A DNA stretch of 64,000 nt from the IMG/VR virus record IMGVR_UViG_3300010399_000038, positions 1-64,000 of that record. One strand, given 5' to 3'. This document shows, piece by piece, positions 1-6,973 of the stretch. Below the pieces are notes generated by a model, which was not told the DNA's origin, did no database searches, and saw only the letters and a list, made by a program, of their open reading frames with translations. The DNA comes from a virus. Positions within the stretch are counted from its first letter, which is position 1. Every line of letters starts with the position of its first letter. A program made the translations under genes and the position numbers.

Positions 1-223
1 TTGGCTTTGAAAGTAGTTCTGTGATCTATTCTGAGGCGATTGCTGGCTATGTAAGGGAATTGCTTCGCTTATGTTGTTTGAATGGGAGAAATGGCTGTGG
101 TGAGGCTGCAAATGGCTGTGAGGGCTGATGTGTTGGTTGGGGATTAAACTCTATGTTGCAGATAATATTCCTTTAGGGAGGGGGAGGAGGGAGGGAGGGG
201 TGCAACTTGGTTGCGGTTTATTA
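1..223. other. G/T-rich non-coding leader region
   Basis: No convincing gene is visible. The + strand is strongly G/T-rich and C-poor over the first 150 bases. The 11-mer aaatggctgtg occurs twice 21 nt apart (about 90-120). Downstream come a G-run block (175-200) and a small hairpin, GCAAC-TTG-GTTGC (202-214). The region ends at the promoter of the first gene. It could be a genome-end, origin or control region; the sequence does not decide between these. Confidence 0.4.
175..200 (+). other. G-quadruplex-capable G-run block
   Basis: At least five runs of three or more G lie within 26 bases, separated by single A residues, which fits the usual G-quadruplex pattern on the + strand. It sits about 25 bases upstream of the first promoter, followed by a GCAAC/GTTGC hairpin. 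Any effect on transcription or replication is inference. Confidence 0.5.
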
Positions 224-255
224 TTTGTGTAAAGTTGAAAGTTGAATTATATTGC
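224..255 (+). promoter_or_regulatory. Bacteroidota-type promoter for the first gene
   Basis: A TTTG element (224-227) is followed after about 20 nt by TATATTGC (248-255), one base off the Bacteroidota -7 consensus TAnnTTTG. Bases 230-253 are an exact 24-nt copy of 974-997, which serves as a second promoter. The predicted transcript would start at or just before the first ATG. Confidence 0.6.
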
Positions 256-260
256 AGCCC

Positions 261-716
261 ATGTTACCGGATATGTATTTTATCTACTCGCTGTCATGCG
301 AAGACAGTATATTTTATATTGGTAAAACAAAAAACTTGGCTCAAAGATATATTGGTCATTTGAGTTGTGATGGATCGACAAATGTAGGCAGGCATATTTC
401 TAAGCTTATGGCAGAAGGAAAAAAGATAGTAATAAAATACATTGACTATTTGCCAGATCGTAAAGCATGGGAGCGTGAGATGCAGTTGATTAGTGATTTA
501 ACGAGAGGCGGCCAAATATTATTTAATAGTGTTTTTACGTGGCACCCGTGTTGGGATCATGATAAAGTGCCAGATAATTTAAGCAAAAAGCAAATGATTA
601 TATTTCTAAAATACCAACAACAAGTAAAAGAATACAACCATGCTTTTAATAACAATATGGAAGGTTGGGAAGAAATGAATTGCCCCGATCATCCATTTAA
701 AATAGTGAGCCAATGA
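261..716 (+). CDS. GIY-YIG domain endonuclease-like protein
   Basis: This is a 151-aa protein with a GIY-YIG nuclease domain at its N-terminus: F-I-Y at 7-9, YIG at 19-21, then the usual Arg (R29) and His (H33), with a later W-E-R-E segment that could supply the catalytic Glu. GIY-YIG proteins cut DNA, and in phages many are stand-alone homing-type endonucleases. The reading frame is open upstream to a TTG at 252. I chose ATG 261; ATG 273, directly before the domain, is also plausible because the promoter -7 box ends at 255. It overlaps the next gene by 4 nt (ATGA). Function beyond the domain is not known. Confidence 0.75.
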   Translation: MLPDMYFIYSLSCEDSIFYIGKTKNLAQRYIGHLSCDGSTNVGRHISKLMAEGKKIVIKYIDYLPDRKAWEREMQLISDLTRGGQILFNSVFTWHPCWDHDKVPDNLSKKQMIIFLKYQQQVKEYNHAFNNNMEGWEEMNCPDHPFKIVSQ

Positions 717-904
717 ATAAGCCAGAAGAAACAGACAAATTAATTCCAGTGAGGGAATACGCCAAGACGTTTATTAGCCGTCGTGGATTCTCTGTGACTG
801 TTCAATATATCTATAAACTAATTTCTGCCCATAAGAAGGAAGGCAAAAAACCGCCATTTAAGTATAAAGAAATAGATAAGGCGATTTGGATAGTAAAGGA
901 TTAA
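713..904 (+). CDS. Small helix-turn-helix-like protein
   Basis: A 63-aa protein translationally coupled to the GIY-YIG gene through an ATGA overlap. The pattern 'IPVREYAKTF...VTVQYIYKLI..HKKEG' followed by a short basic stretch resembles the MerR/excisionase-like helix-turn-helix proteins that read a site and end in a small wing. It may be a DNA-binding regulator or excisionase-like factor. The family assignment rests on pattern only, and no integrase is visible in this window. Confidence 0.5.
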   Translation: MNKPEETDKLIPVREYAKTFISRRGFSVTVQYIYKLISAHKKEGKKPPFKYKEIDKAIWIVKD

Positions 905-968
905 AAGTTTTTTCTTTCTCATTATCAGCTATTTGAATATGATTTGCAACATTTGTTCAAAGATTCAC

Positions 969-999
969 TTGTTTAAAGTTGAAAGTTGAATTATATTTG
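969..999 (+). promoter_or_regulatory. Bacteroidota-type promoter
   Basis: TTG (969-971) and a perfect TAnnTTTG box, TATATTTG (992-999), are separated by 20 nt. The 24 bases 974-997 are identical to 230-253, so the two left-arm promoters share their core. It probably drives the string of small genes starting at 1050. Confidence 0.7.
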
Positions 1000-1049
1000 T
1001 TCTCTCAATCGGTTCTTATTTAATAACTTTTAAAAAACTACTAAGCATT

Positions 1050-1280
1050 ATGACAACTAAAAAATTTTCTAAAGAGTTACAAGATTCTTTGGAGCAAAAC
1101 GGATTCTCAAATAAGATTGAAAAAGCATCAGAATCAATGGGAACTACCTATGTAAGATTTGAAAACCCTATTGATGAAAAGCTGGCCTTATGGCTTAATG
1201 AAAAGTATTATAATGATTTTTCATTGAGCAGCCAGACAGATAAAAACCTTTGCATGATAAACACAAGGGTTTACTGCTAA
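1050..1280 (+). CDS. Hypothetical protein (76 aa)
   Basis: A soluble 76-aa protein with no recognised domain, rich in Lys and Ser. The phrase 'ESMGTTYVRFENPIDEKLALWLNEKYYNDF' suggests a small alpha/beta fold. The start is supported by the leader motif AAACTACTAA (1035-1044) six bases upstream. It is the first gene after the promoter at 969-999. Function unknown. Confidence 0.6.
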   Translation: MTTKKFSKELQDSLEQNGFSNKIEKASESMGTTYVRFENPIDEKLALWLNEKYYNDFSLSSQTDKNLCMINTRVYC

Positions 1281-1292
1281 CCTCTGTTTACA

Positions 1293-1321
1293 GTCCCCGA
1301 AAGGGAAACCGAGTAGGGGAC
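1293..1321 (+). other. GTCCCC/GGGGAC hairpin between genes
   Basis: A perfect 6-bp stem, GTCCCC (1293-1298) with GGGGAC (1316-1321), encloses a 17-nt purine-rich loop. No U-tract follows, so it is not a classical terminator. It lies 13 bases after the preceding stop codon and before the next AAACTACTAA leader, so RNA processing, stability or attenuation roles are possible. Confidence 0.45.
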
Positions 1322-1363
1322 ATAACTAATAACCTTTATTAAACTACTAAAATACACTAAGCA

Positions 1364-1561
1364 ATGAAAAAGAAAATTGATGAATGGGATGCAATAAGCT
1401 ACCCTGAATTAACAGAAGATGAAAATAATGAGATCAGGAAAGCAAGGCGGCAGGGATTCGCTGTATTTTATCCATGCTTCCCGGATGCTCAAACACAATC
1501 ACAAAACACATTGAAGGGAGCCAGGGAATTTATTACTTCACAAGAAACTGAAACACCATGA
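1364..1561 (+). CDS. Hypothetical protein (65 aa)
   Basis: A charged 65-aa protein ('DEWDAISYPELTEDENNEIRKARRQGFAVFYPCF') with no recognised family. The start follows a copy of the AAACTACTAA leader (1341-1350). Its stop overlaps the ATG of the next gene (ATGA), so the two are likely translated together. Confidence 0.55.
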   Translation: MKKKIDEWDAISYPELTEDENNEIRKARRQGFAVFYPCFPDAQTQSQNTLKGAREFITSQETETP

Positions 1562-1926
1562 AACGGTCAATATCATTTATCGTTCTTTCTTCTCTTGTCT
1601 TTGGTTTATTTTGTGGGGTTTGTTACTCATGTAGGGATGAAAAAAGGCAAGTCGTTAGCGTGGAATATTTTAAGAATGGGCAGATATTAGAGCCGGATTA
1701 TGCCTGTCCTGATTCAATGATAGTTGTAAATGCGGACAAACTCAATAAGGATATGGCATTAATTGAGCAGGGATTTATTGATGCAACCGACGGCGAAATA
1801 GATAGCATTATTCACCTGTCCTGTGAATATTATGAGGGCAGCTATTTAGATCAGTTTACCAAATTAAAAGCTCTTTGCCCTTCATGGGATAGTTTACAGA
1901 TTGACCAAGCAATTAAAGAAGATTAA
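1558..1926 (+). CDS. Predicted lipoprotein or secreted protein
   Basis: A 122-aa protein with a clear N-terminal export signal: basic MKR, a hydrophobic stretch to about residue 23, then a lipobox-like run ending 'CGVCYSC', consistent with lipid attachment near Cys21-25. The mature part is acidic ('IEQGFIDATDGEIDSIIHLSCEYYEG'). It could be a superinfection-exclusion or envelope-modifying lipoprotein, but nothing in the sequence specifies the role. Translationally coupled to the gene before it. Confidence 0.6.
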   Translation: MKRSISFIVLSSLVFGLFCGVCYSCRDEKRQVVSVEYFKNGQILEPDYACPDSMIVVNADKLNKDMALIEQGFIDATDGEIDSIIHLSCEYYEGSYLDQFTKLKALCPSWDSLQIDQAIKED

Positions 1927-1962
1927 CCCCTGTTTTAATAACTCTTTAAACTACTAAATCAA

Positions 1963-2232
1963 ATGAGATACTCATATAACGGGAACGACTACGCAAATAA
2001 AGTAATTGACGGAACGCCTTGTATATGGCTTCAATATTACGGATGGGCGGCAGCAAAGCCAGCTAAAGACTTTACACCCGGCGAAAAATTCCTTTGGAAT
2101 AACGGCACGCCTTCAACTTTTAAAAGAATAGTAAAAGAGACGGACAAAACTTTGGTAATTATTGAAGAGTATGAAGGCAAGGAATATGAAAGAAAGTTAT
2201 TAAAAAATAGACTTGTCGCAATAGGCAAATAA
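1963..2232 (+). CDS. Hypothetical protein (89 aa)
   Basis: An 89-aa beta-rich small protein ('GEKFLWNNGTPSTFKRIVKETDKTLVIIEEYEGKEYERKLLKNRLVAIGK') with no recognised family. This pattern is common in short phage proteins with an SH3-like barrel, but that is inference. An AAACTACTAA leader (1948-1957) lies six bases before the ATG. Confidence 0.55.
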   Translation: MRYSYNGNDYANKVIDGTPCIWLQYYGWAAAKPAKDFTPGEKFLWNNGTPSTFKRIVKETDKTLVIIEEYEGKEYERKLLKNRLVAIGK

Positions 2233-2263
2233 TTTTTAAACCATCTACTAAAACTAAAAAAAA

Positions 2264-2917
2264 ATGACACAGACAAACACTTACGCAAAGTATTGCCCGA
2301 ATGTATGGGTAGCAAAATGCCCTGAAAGACATGAGAAGGGCGAAGTAATACCAGTTACAACACAATACGGGAAGGATAACGATAGTATTGTTTTCAATTT
2401 GGTAGCAGAGAAAGACGGATTTTTTTATTACTCTATTGTTCGGGCTGATGGTTATAATGTTCAGGAAAGAGCCAAAGCAAAAGCAGAAAGATATAGTAAT
2501 TGGGCAGCAAGTGCAGAAAGGAAAAGCGATCAATACTATGAGGCATCAAATGAGGGAAGGGATTTTTTAGCATTGGGCGAACCAATTAAAGTAGGACACC
2601 ACAGCGAAAAACGTCATAGGGCTTTAATAGAACGCAATTGGAATAGGATGGGAAAATCCGTTGAACTATCCAACAAAGCAGAGCAACACGAAGGAAAGGC
2701 CGAATATTGGGCAAGCCGAGCCAATGACATTAATTTGTCTATGCCTGAAAGTATTGAGTACTACGAACACAAATTGGAAGTTGCGAAAGAACACCATGAA
2801 GGTTTAAAGTCCGGTAAAATAGCCCGTTCTCATTCATATTCGCTTACCTACGCAAAAAAAGAAGTAAAGGAATTAGAGGATAAATTTAAAACAGCAAAAA
2901 AACTTTGGGGCGAATAA
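2264..2917 (+). CDS. DUF3560 domain protein
   Basis: A 217-aa protein. Its central part matches the DUF3560 pattern as I know it: 'QERAKAKAERYSNWAASAERKS' (about 66-87), a 'GEPIKVGHHSEKRHRAL' segment with paired His, and 'KAEYWASRA'. The C-terminal third is helical and Lys/Glu-rich. DUF3560 proteins occur on plasmids, phages and mobile elements, without an established reaction. Expressed from a leader variant with CTACTAA at 2245-2251. Start ATG at 2264 fits the neighbours. Confidence 0.7.
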   Translation: MTQTNTYAKYCPNVWVAKCPERHEKGEVIPVTTQYGKDNDSIVFNLVAEKDGFFYYSIVRADGYNVQERAKAKAERYSNWAASAERKSDQYYEASNEGRDFLALGEPIKVGHHSEKRHRALIERNWNRMGKSVELSNKAEQHEGKAEYWASRANDINLSMPESIEYYEHKLEVAKEHHEGLKSGKIARSHSYSLTYAKKEVKELEDKFKTAKKLWGE

Positions 2918-2953
2918 AACCTATTTGTATCTAAACTACTAAAACTTAAAATT

Positions 2954-3373
2954 ATGACTACTAAAACAAAATTACCGACAACATTATTGGACAGGGCTTT
3001 TGAAGAAAAGCAAGCCGAAATAAATAAGAACTTTTTAAAAGAGTGGAAGCCATTTGAAGAGCTAAATAAAAAAGTCGAGGCAGCTATTTTAAATTACTTC
3101 CGAAAAAATATTTGCATTTACCAGCCAACACATGACCCCAAAAGCAAACAACCTTTTGTCATGGTAAGTTCATTTGCCCGGATTGATACATTTTTAGGAT
3201 TTGCTTACACCAGTTCCGGCGATTATGCTGGCTTATGGGTTTGCAATGGCGGGTATCTGTTTCCCCCAAACAACGAAACACATCATTTTATCGGGTTTGC
3301 AATTAATGAACTTGGCGAAGTCATTGGAATAGCTGATGACGAAAACGAAAAATCAATTTACATTAAATTATAA
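2954..3373 (+). CDS. Hypothetical protein (139 aa)
   Basis: A 139-aa soluble protein with a helical N-terminal half and a beta-rich, aromatic C-terminal half ('YTSSGDYAGLWVCNGGYLFPPNNETHHFIGFAINELGEVIGI'). No family recognised. An AAACTACTAA leader (2933-2942) precedes the ATG, and a strong terminator follows at 3390, so it ends the first left-arm transcription unit. Confidence 0.6.
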   Translation: MTTKTKLPTTLLDRAFEEKQAEINKNFLKEWKPFEELNKKVEAAILNYFRKNICIYQPTHDPKSKQPFVMVSSFARIDTFLGFAYTSSGDYAGLWVCNGGYLFPPNNETHHFIGFAINELGEVIGIADDENEKSIYIKL

Positions 3374-3389
3374 AGACAGTTTTAGTAGT

Positions 3390-3425
3390 GGGGAGCCTGA
3401 CGGGTTGCATCCCTCCCCTTTTTTT
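3390..3425 (+). terminator. Intrinsic terminator
   Basis: GGGGAG (3390-3395) pairs with CTCCCC (3413-3418) and is followed by seven T (3419-3425). It closes the transcription unit ending with the gene at 2954-3373. Confidence 0.8.
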
Positions 3426-3439
3426 AAAACAGCAAAACA

Positions 3440-3473
3440 CAGTTCGGAGCTATTGAGCAACTGCCTTTTTTTT
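3440..3473 (+). terminator. Second hairpin with T-run
   Basis: CAGTT (3440-3444) pairs with AACTG (3459-3463), with an inner GCT-ATTG-AGC stem, followed by CC and eight T. It is a second intrinsic terminator in tandem with the one at 3390 and lies just upstream of the next gene. Confidence 0.55.
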
Positions 3474-3498
3474 GAAAATCTTTTTAAATCAATTATTT

Positions 3499-3879
3499 AT
3501 GCAGATAGTTAATATGAAAGAACACGATTTTAAAAAACAAAATCTGTTTACACAAAAGAAAGGGGATTTTTATAAATGTGCTATTTGTGGGTGCGAAGGT
3601 TGGAGACAAACGGTAGGAGGATATATTACAGTAACAGAGGCGGAATTTAAAAAGGCTGCATCCTGCACATTTGAGCCACCGAGAGAAGAAATTAAAAGAC
3701 CTAAAAAGGTACTGCTTGAAACCATGCTTAATATCGGAATAACAGAAGGGATTCATGATGTTGTAGAATGTCCTGATGAATATAAAGACAGATTTGAAAA
3801 TGATATATGGGTTTATTCCGCCATAAGGAAAGAAGCCGTTAGGATATTAACTAATGAAATCATTGAAAAGGAATTTTAA
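3499..3879 (+). CDS. Zinc-ribbon-like hypothetical protein
   Basis: About 126 aa from ATG 3499; ATG 3514 is also possible, and the frame stays open to a TTG at 3472 inside a T-run. An early 'CAICGCEGW' segment and a later Cys ('AASC') look like a small metal-binding knuckle. The rest ('LLETMLNIGITEGIHDVVECPDEYKDRFENDIWVYSAIRKEAVRILTNEI') is helical. It converges with tnpB, 72 bases away. Function unknown. Confidence 0.5.
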   Translation: MQIVNMKEHDFKKQNLFTQKKGDFYKCAICGCEGWRQTVGGYITVTEAEFKKAASCTFEPPREEIKRPKKVLLETMLNIGITEGIHDVVECPDEYKDRFENDIWVYSAIRKEAVRILTNEIIEKEF

Positions 3880-3941
3880 ACCAATTAAGCAACACCCCCT
3901 AAATTAACCTATTTATAAATTAACAACTTAAAACCACACAA

Positions 3942-3962
3942 CCGTAAATTATCAATTTGCGG
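3942..3962. other. Imperfect palindrome across the tnpB stop codon
   Basis: CCGTAAATT (3942-3950) and AATTTGCGG (3954-3962) form a 9-bp stem with one G-U position and a 3-nt loop. The tnpB stop (3952-3954) lies inside it. IS200/IS605 right ends carry subterminal imperfect palindromes and the omega-RNA overlaps the 3' end of tnpB, so this could be part of the right end or a terminator between convergent genes. Confidence 0.4.
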
Positions 3963-5082
3963 GTAACATTGGCTGAATTGATTTTAAACCTAAATAATGT
4001 ACAGAACAACTATACATACTCGATTTTTCAGGCTGATTTACAACAGCCCCAAGCGTAGCGATATTATTGGCTGCGTTAAGATCAGCGTCAATAATACCAA
4101 TTACGCATTTTGGATTAATACATTCAAAGACCTTATTCTTTCTTTCGCCAATATGCTTACAGACATGGCAAGTTTTAGAAGTGTAAGCGGGTCCAACCGA
4201 TACAATAGGAACGCCACTCAGCGCAGCCTTATATTCCAAAAAAGACCGAAGTTGTCCAAAAGACCAGTTTTCAAGTTTTATTCTAAATTTTTTGTTCCTT
4301 CGTTTAGCTGTAAATCGAATGTTGGTCAAATCCTCAATAGAAATTCCTTTGCCTTGTTCTTTGGCAGATTGAACGATTCTTTTTGCAATTGTGTGGTTTT
4401 GAATTGTGGCAGTAGTTCGTTCTTTGCCCCTAAGCCGTTTCTGCAATTTTTTAGAACTGCGTGTGCCTTTGCGCTGAATAGAGCTACGAATCTTTCGTCT
4501 TTTTTCTCTGTATTGATTGAGCCATTCGGCAGAATATTTTTTACCGTCAGAAGTAACCGCAATATCAGTCAACCCAAAATCCACTCCTATAAACTCTTCC
4601 ACGTCTTTAATGTCAGTATCGGGAATCTCTACCGTTTGAAACAAATAGAATTTGCCCTTATTAAAAACAAGATCAGCCTCCCCTTTAATGTATGGGAAGT
4701 ATTTAGGATTGTGGCAAATGAAAGGCATTTTAAGCCTACCACCAGCCGACCAAATAGAAACAACGTCAGACATATAAGAAAGTATTCGGCTATCATAGGT
4801 AATGCTCCCAAGAGGTCTGAACGCCCTTTTAATTTTCTTATCCAATTTGTAAGAGTCGGCTACTTTGGATATGCAGCGAACCAAAACCTGTGCGCTAAGT
4901 TTAGAAGAACCTTTTATTTTGTGATACACTTCGTGGTGAATCTTAAATTGATTAAAAATCTTGTGCGTCCATGCTATTTCAGAAATATCGTTGCAAACAG
5001 CGTTAGCCTCTTTAATAGTTTGAAGCAGGAAATTAGCCTGTTCTTTAGACGGCAAAAGTTTGATTTTCAATGTAAGTTTCAA
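3952..5082 (-). CDS. tnpB: TnpB RNA-guided nuclease (IS200/IS605 OrfB type)
   Basis: A full-length 376-aa TnpB. The RuvC-like active site looks intact: 'GVDFG' with Asp168, 'ISIED' with Glu250, and 'IIDADLNAANN' with Asp332/334. The Cys4 zinc finger is CHVC (305-308) and C321...C326. TnpB is known to cut DNA guided by an omega-RNA made from the element's right end. No TnpA (Y1 transposase) is visible, so this is a stand-alone copy. It runs against the surrounding + genes and fits between 3879 and 5134 without an obvious broken gene. A 12-bp perfect palindrome (5097-5108) lies upstream. It may be a passenger IS remnant or a domesticated phage nuclease. Confidence 0.9.
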   Translation of the reverse strand: MKLTLKIKLLPSKEQANFLLQTIKEANAVCNDISEIAWTHKIFNQFKIHHEVYHKIKGSSKLSAQVLVRCISKVADSYKLDKKIKRAFRPLGSITYDSRILSYMSDVVSIWSAGGRLKMPFICHNPKYFPYIKGEADLVFNKGKFYLFQTVEIPDTDIKDVEEFIGVDFGLTDIAVTSDGKKYSAEWLNQYREKRRKIRSSIQRKGTRSSKKLQKRLRGKERTTATIQNHTIAKRIVQSAKEQGKGISIEDLTNIRFTAKRRNKKFRIKLENWSFGQLRSFLEYKAALSGVPIVSVGPAYTSKTCHVCKHIGERKNKVFECINPKCVIGIIDADLNAANNIATLGAVVNQPEKSSMYSCSVHYLGLKSIQPMLPAN

Positions 5083-5133
5083 GACACGAATTTAATTCAA
5101 ATATTTGACAAAATTAACTAAAAAACTAATTGT

Positions 5134-5193
5134 ATGAAACCACAGCAACAAGAAAAGCATATAGCCTATACACCTTCAAAATTTATTTTATGA
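5134..5193 (+). CDS. Possible 19-aa leader peptide
   Basis: A 19-codon reading frame (MKPQQQEKH...) whose stop TGA overlaps the ATG of the next small gene (ATGA, 5190-5193), repeating the coupling used across this genome. It may only serve to deliver ribosomes to the next start. Weak evidence because of its size. Confidence 0.3.
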   Translation: MKPQQQEKHIAYTPSKFIL

Positions 5194-5315
5194 TAACGCT
5201 TTGTTTAATACTTGCAATATGGGATAAATCCTTTGGCAAGCTAAGAGATAAAATTGGTTGTACTATTATTGTAATTGCTATTGATTCAATTTATATTTTA
5301 CCTTACTTTTTATGA
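5190..5315 (+). CDS. Small membrane protein (41 aa)
   Basis: A 41-aa peptide with two hydrophobic segments (MITLCLILAIW and IGCTIIVIAIDSIYILPYFL) around a short Lys/Arg-rich turn, so probably a membrane hairpin. Both ends use 4-nt ATGA overlaps, upstream with the 19-aa frame and downstream with the SET gene, which supports translation. Function unknown. Confidence 0.45.
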   Translation: MITLCLILAIWDKSFGKLRDKIGCTIIVIAIDSIYILPYFL

Positions 5316-5968
5316 ATATTATTGAGCAAATAGAAAGACTTGGATATAAGCGGGAACAAGTTCGTAAAATACCGGAAGACATAAAAGAATTTGACCATGT
5401 AGAGTATAAAACTTTTCCTTTGGTTGATACCGATAAATGGAGTAAGGAGAATATTAAAATATCAATTTGGCAAGACTCAGGAATGACTAATGTGATTTCA
5501 TATAACGGCGAAACATTTTCAAAGTTCCTTCCTATTCCTTTACTGATGCCGTTTTTAACATCTAAAGTCTTGCCGTTACCTTATGGAGTTGGGTTATTTG
5601 CAATTACTGATTTACCAAAAGGAATTATTGTAGAAACATTCAGGGGAGAGATCAAACAGTACGACCAAATACCAACTGAATTAAAAAGGTATGCTTTAGA
5701 TATGTCGGTAAATGATAATGAAGATAAATGGATGCTCGTTACCTCTGATGCAGGGTTAGCAAATCATTCATGTAACCCAAATTGCAAAATTGATGCAGAT
5801 AAAAATATTGTAACTATAAAGGAAGTGAAACAAGGCGAAGAACTGACATACTCATATAACCGAATCGGCAAAGGTTTCGAAAAATATGAGTGGAAACAAG
5901 AATGGAGTTTTGAATGTAAATGTGGCTCAAATAACTGTCAAAAAGTGATTAACAAATATATTTACTAA
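5312..5968 (+). CDS. SET-domain lysine methyltransferase-like protein
   Basis: A 218-aa protein with a complete SET core. 'YGVGLFA' (91-97) and the NHSCNPNC motif (151-158) form the S-adenosylmethionine and pseudoknot site, 'EELTYSY' (176-182) supplies the catalytic-type Tyr, and a post-SET CxCxxxxC (202, 204, 209) is ready to bind zinc. SET proteins methylate lysines on proteins. Residues 1-85 match nothing I recognise. The target in a bacterial host is unknown: a host nucleoid or ribosomal protein, or a phage protein, are possibilities. Starts by ATGA overlap with the membrane peptide upstream. Confidence 0.85.
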   Translation: MNIIEQIERLGYKREQVRKIPEDIKEFDHVEYKTFPLVDTDKWSKENIKISIWQDSGMTNVISYNGETFSKFLPIPLLMPFLTSKVLPLPYGVGLFAITDLPKGIIVETFRGEIKQYDQIPTELKRYALDMSVNDNEDKWMLVTSDAGLANHSCNPNCKIDADKNIVTIKEVKQGEELTYSYNRIGKGFEKYEWKQEWSFECKCGSNNCQKVINKYIY

Positions 5969-5993
5969 AGCCAAATAGAAATACAGGAAGTCA

Positions 5994-6010
5994 AAACGGA
6001 GCGTCGCAAG
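5994..6010 (+). repeat. 17-bp repeat, copy 1
   Basis: AAACGGAGCGTCGCAAG is exactly repeated at 57043-57059, and both copies are preceded by GTC. It is GC-rich in an AT-rich, non-coding context, here between the SET gene and the gene at 6061. Confidence 0.55.
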
Positions 6011-6060
6011 GGACTTTGAAAAGAATTACAAATGCTGATAAACAAAAAAAATAAATCAAA

Positions 6061-6456
6061 ATGAAACAAGATAAAAAAACATATCAAGATCACGTATTCG
6101 ATTCAGTTGACAAAATAATGGGCAAAAAACAATCGCCCCCGTCGCCTACACATGAAGAAGGGAAGTTTACAAAAGGTGATTGGAAGGCCAGTAAGGTGAT
6201 GAATTTTTCAGGTACACTGGTTGCTTTTATAGAATCTGGTGATAAAGAAGTCGCTCAATTAAGAGGTTGTACAACTGGAGAGGAAGAAGAAGCCGAAGCC
6301 AATGCAGCCCTTATTAGCTGCGCTCCCGAAATGCTGGATATTATTAAGGCTGCTAAAGTCATTTTTGAAAATGAAAATAATTATCCTGATGGAACGGCTG
6401 GCTACCAGATAGCAAAACAGGCCAAAGCAATCCTTTCACGCATAAATAAAAAATAA
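6061..6456 (+). CDS. Conserved phage protein with 'ANAALISCAPEML' motif
   Basis: A 131-aa protein. The C-terminal half has the pattern 'EANAALISCAPEMLDIIKAAK', which recurs in many small phage proteins of unknown function. The N-terminal third is charged and likely disordered. Followed after one base by the next gene. Role unknown. Confidence 0.6.
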   Translation: MKQDKKTYQDHVFDSVDKIMGKKQSPPSPTHEEGKFTKGDWKASKVMNFSGTLVAFIESGDKEVAQLRGCTTGEEEEAEANAALISCAPEMLDIIKAAKVIFENENNYPDGTAGYQIAKQAKAILSRINKK

Positions 6457-6457
6457 A

Positions 6458-6673
6458 ATGGAAAATCTATTTGAATACGCCGTAATGGTAACAAAAGCTC
6501 ATGGGTATGACATATTAGCCCACCAAGTAAAAGAATTAAAAGAAGAAAATAAAGCAATGGCAGAGGCATTAAAGGAACTAATTGAATGTGATTATACATC
6601 CGGCACTCATTTAAACTGTGCAATTATTAAGGCAAAGGAAGCATTGAAAAACCGAAAACCATACAATTTATGA
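6458..6673 (+). CDS. Hypothetical helical protein (71 aa)
   Basis: A 71-aa, mostly helical protein ('HQVKELKEENKAMAEALKELIE') with a coiled-coil-like centre. It starts one base after the previous stop and overlaps the next gene by 4 nt (ATGA), so it belongs to one transcription unit. Not assigned to a family. Confidence 0.55.
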   Translation: MENLFEYAVMVTKAHGYDILAHQVKELKEENKAMAEALKELIECDYTSGTHLNCAIIKAKEALKNRKPYNL

Positions 6674-6945
6674 ACCGACTTGCCAAGCTCGCAGACTTAG
6701 GAAACTTATTCAATCACTTTAAAAATAATAAAATGACAATTACAGGAAGATTTGTAAAGGCTTTTGGAGGCGTAATAGCAGCCAATGAAGCGATCATAAA
6801 ACTATGTGGGGATATTATGGACGTAGCAGATAAAAGCGATAAGAAAAAGGAAATACATGATTTAGCAGGAAGGATATTAACGGAAAATAAAAAGATTATT
6901 GAAGCATTTGAAGAAGAACCCGCCCCCGCCGAAACAGTAAACTAA
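6670..6945 (+). CDS. Hypothetical helical protein (91 aa)
   Basis: A 91-aa helical protein ending in an acidic, Pro-rich tail ('EEEPAPAETVN'). A second in-frame ATG 64 bases in (6733, 'MTITGRFVKAFGG') could be an alternative start. Coupled to the gene before by ATGA. Function unknown. Confidence 0.55.
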   Translation: MNRLAKLADLGNLFNHFKNNKMTITGRFVKAFGGVIAANEAIIKLCGDIMDVADKSDKKKEIHDLAGRILTENKKIIEAFEEEPAPAETVN

Positions 6946-6973
6946 TTTTAAAAAACATCAAAAACTAAAAGAA

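Noticed and set aside
1-150. 5-nt period at the left end similar to the arrays
   Set aside because: GY steps occur there at distances of about 5-6, but the phase slips repeatedly, so it does not differ clearly from a G/T-rich background.
3997-5121. 374-codon open frame on the + strand opposite tnpB
   Set aside because: It mirrors tnpB, whose motifs are intact on the - strand, and the + translation has no recognisable domain.
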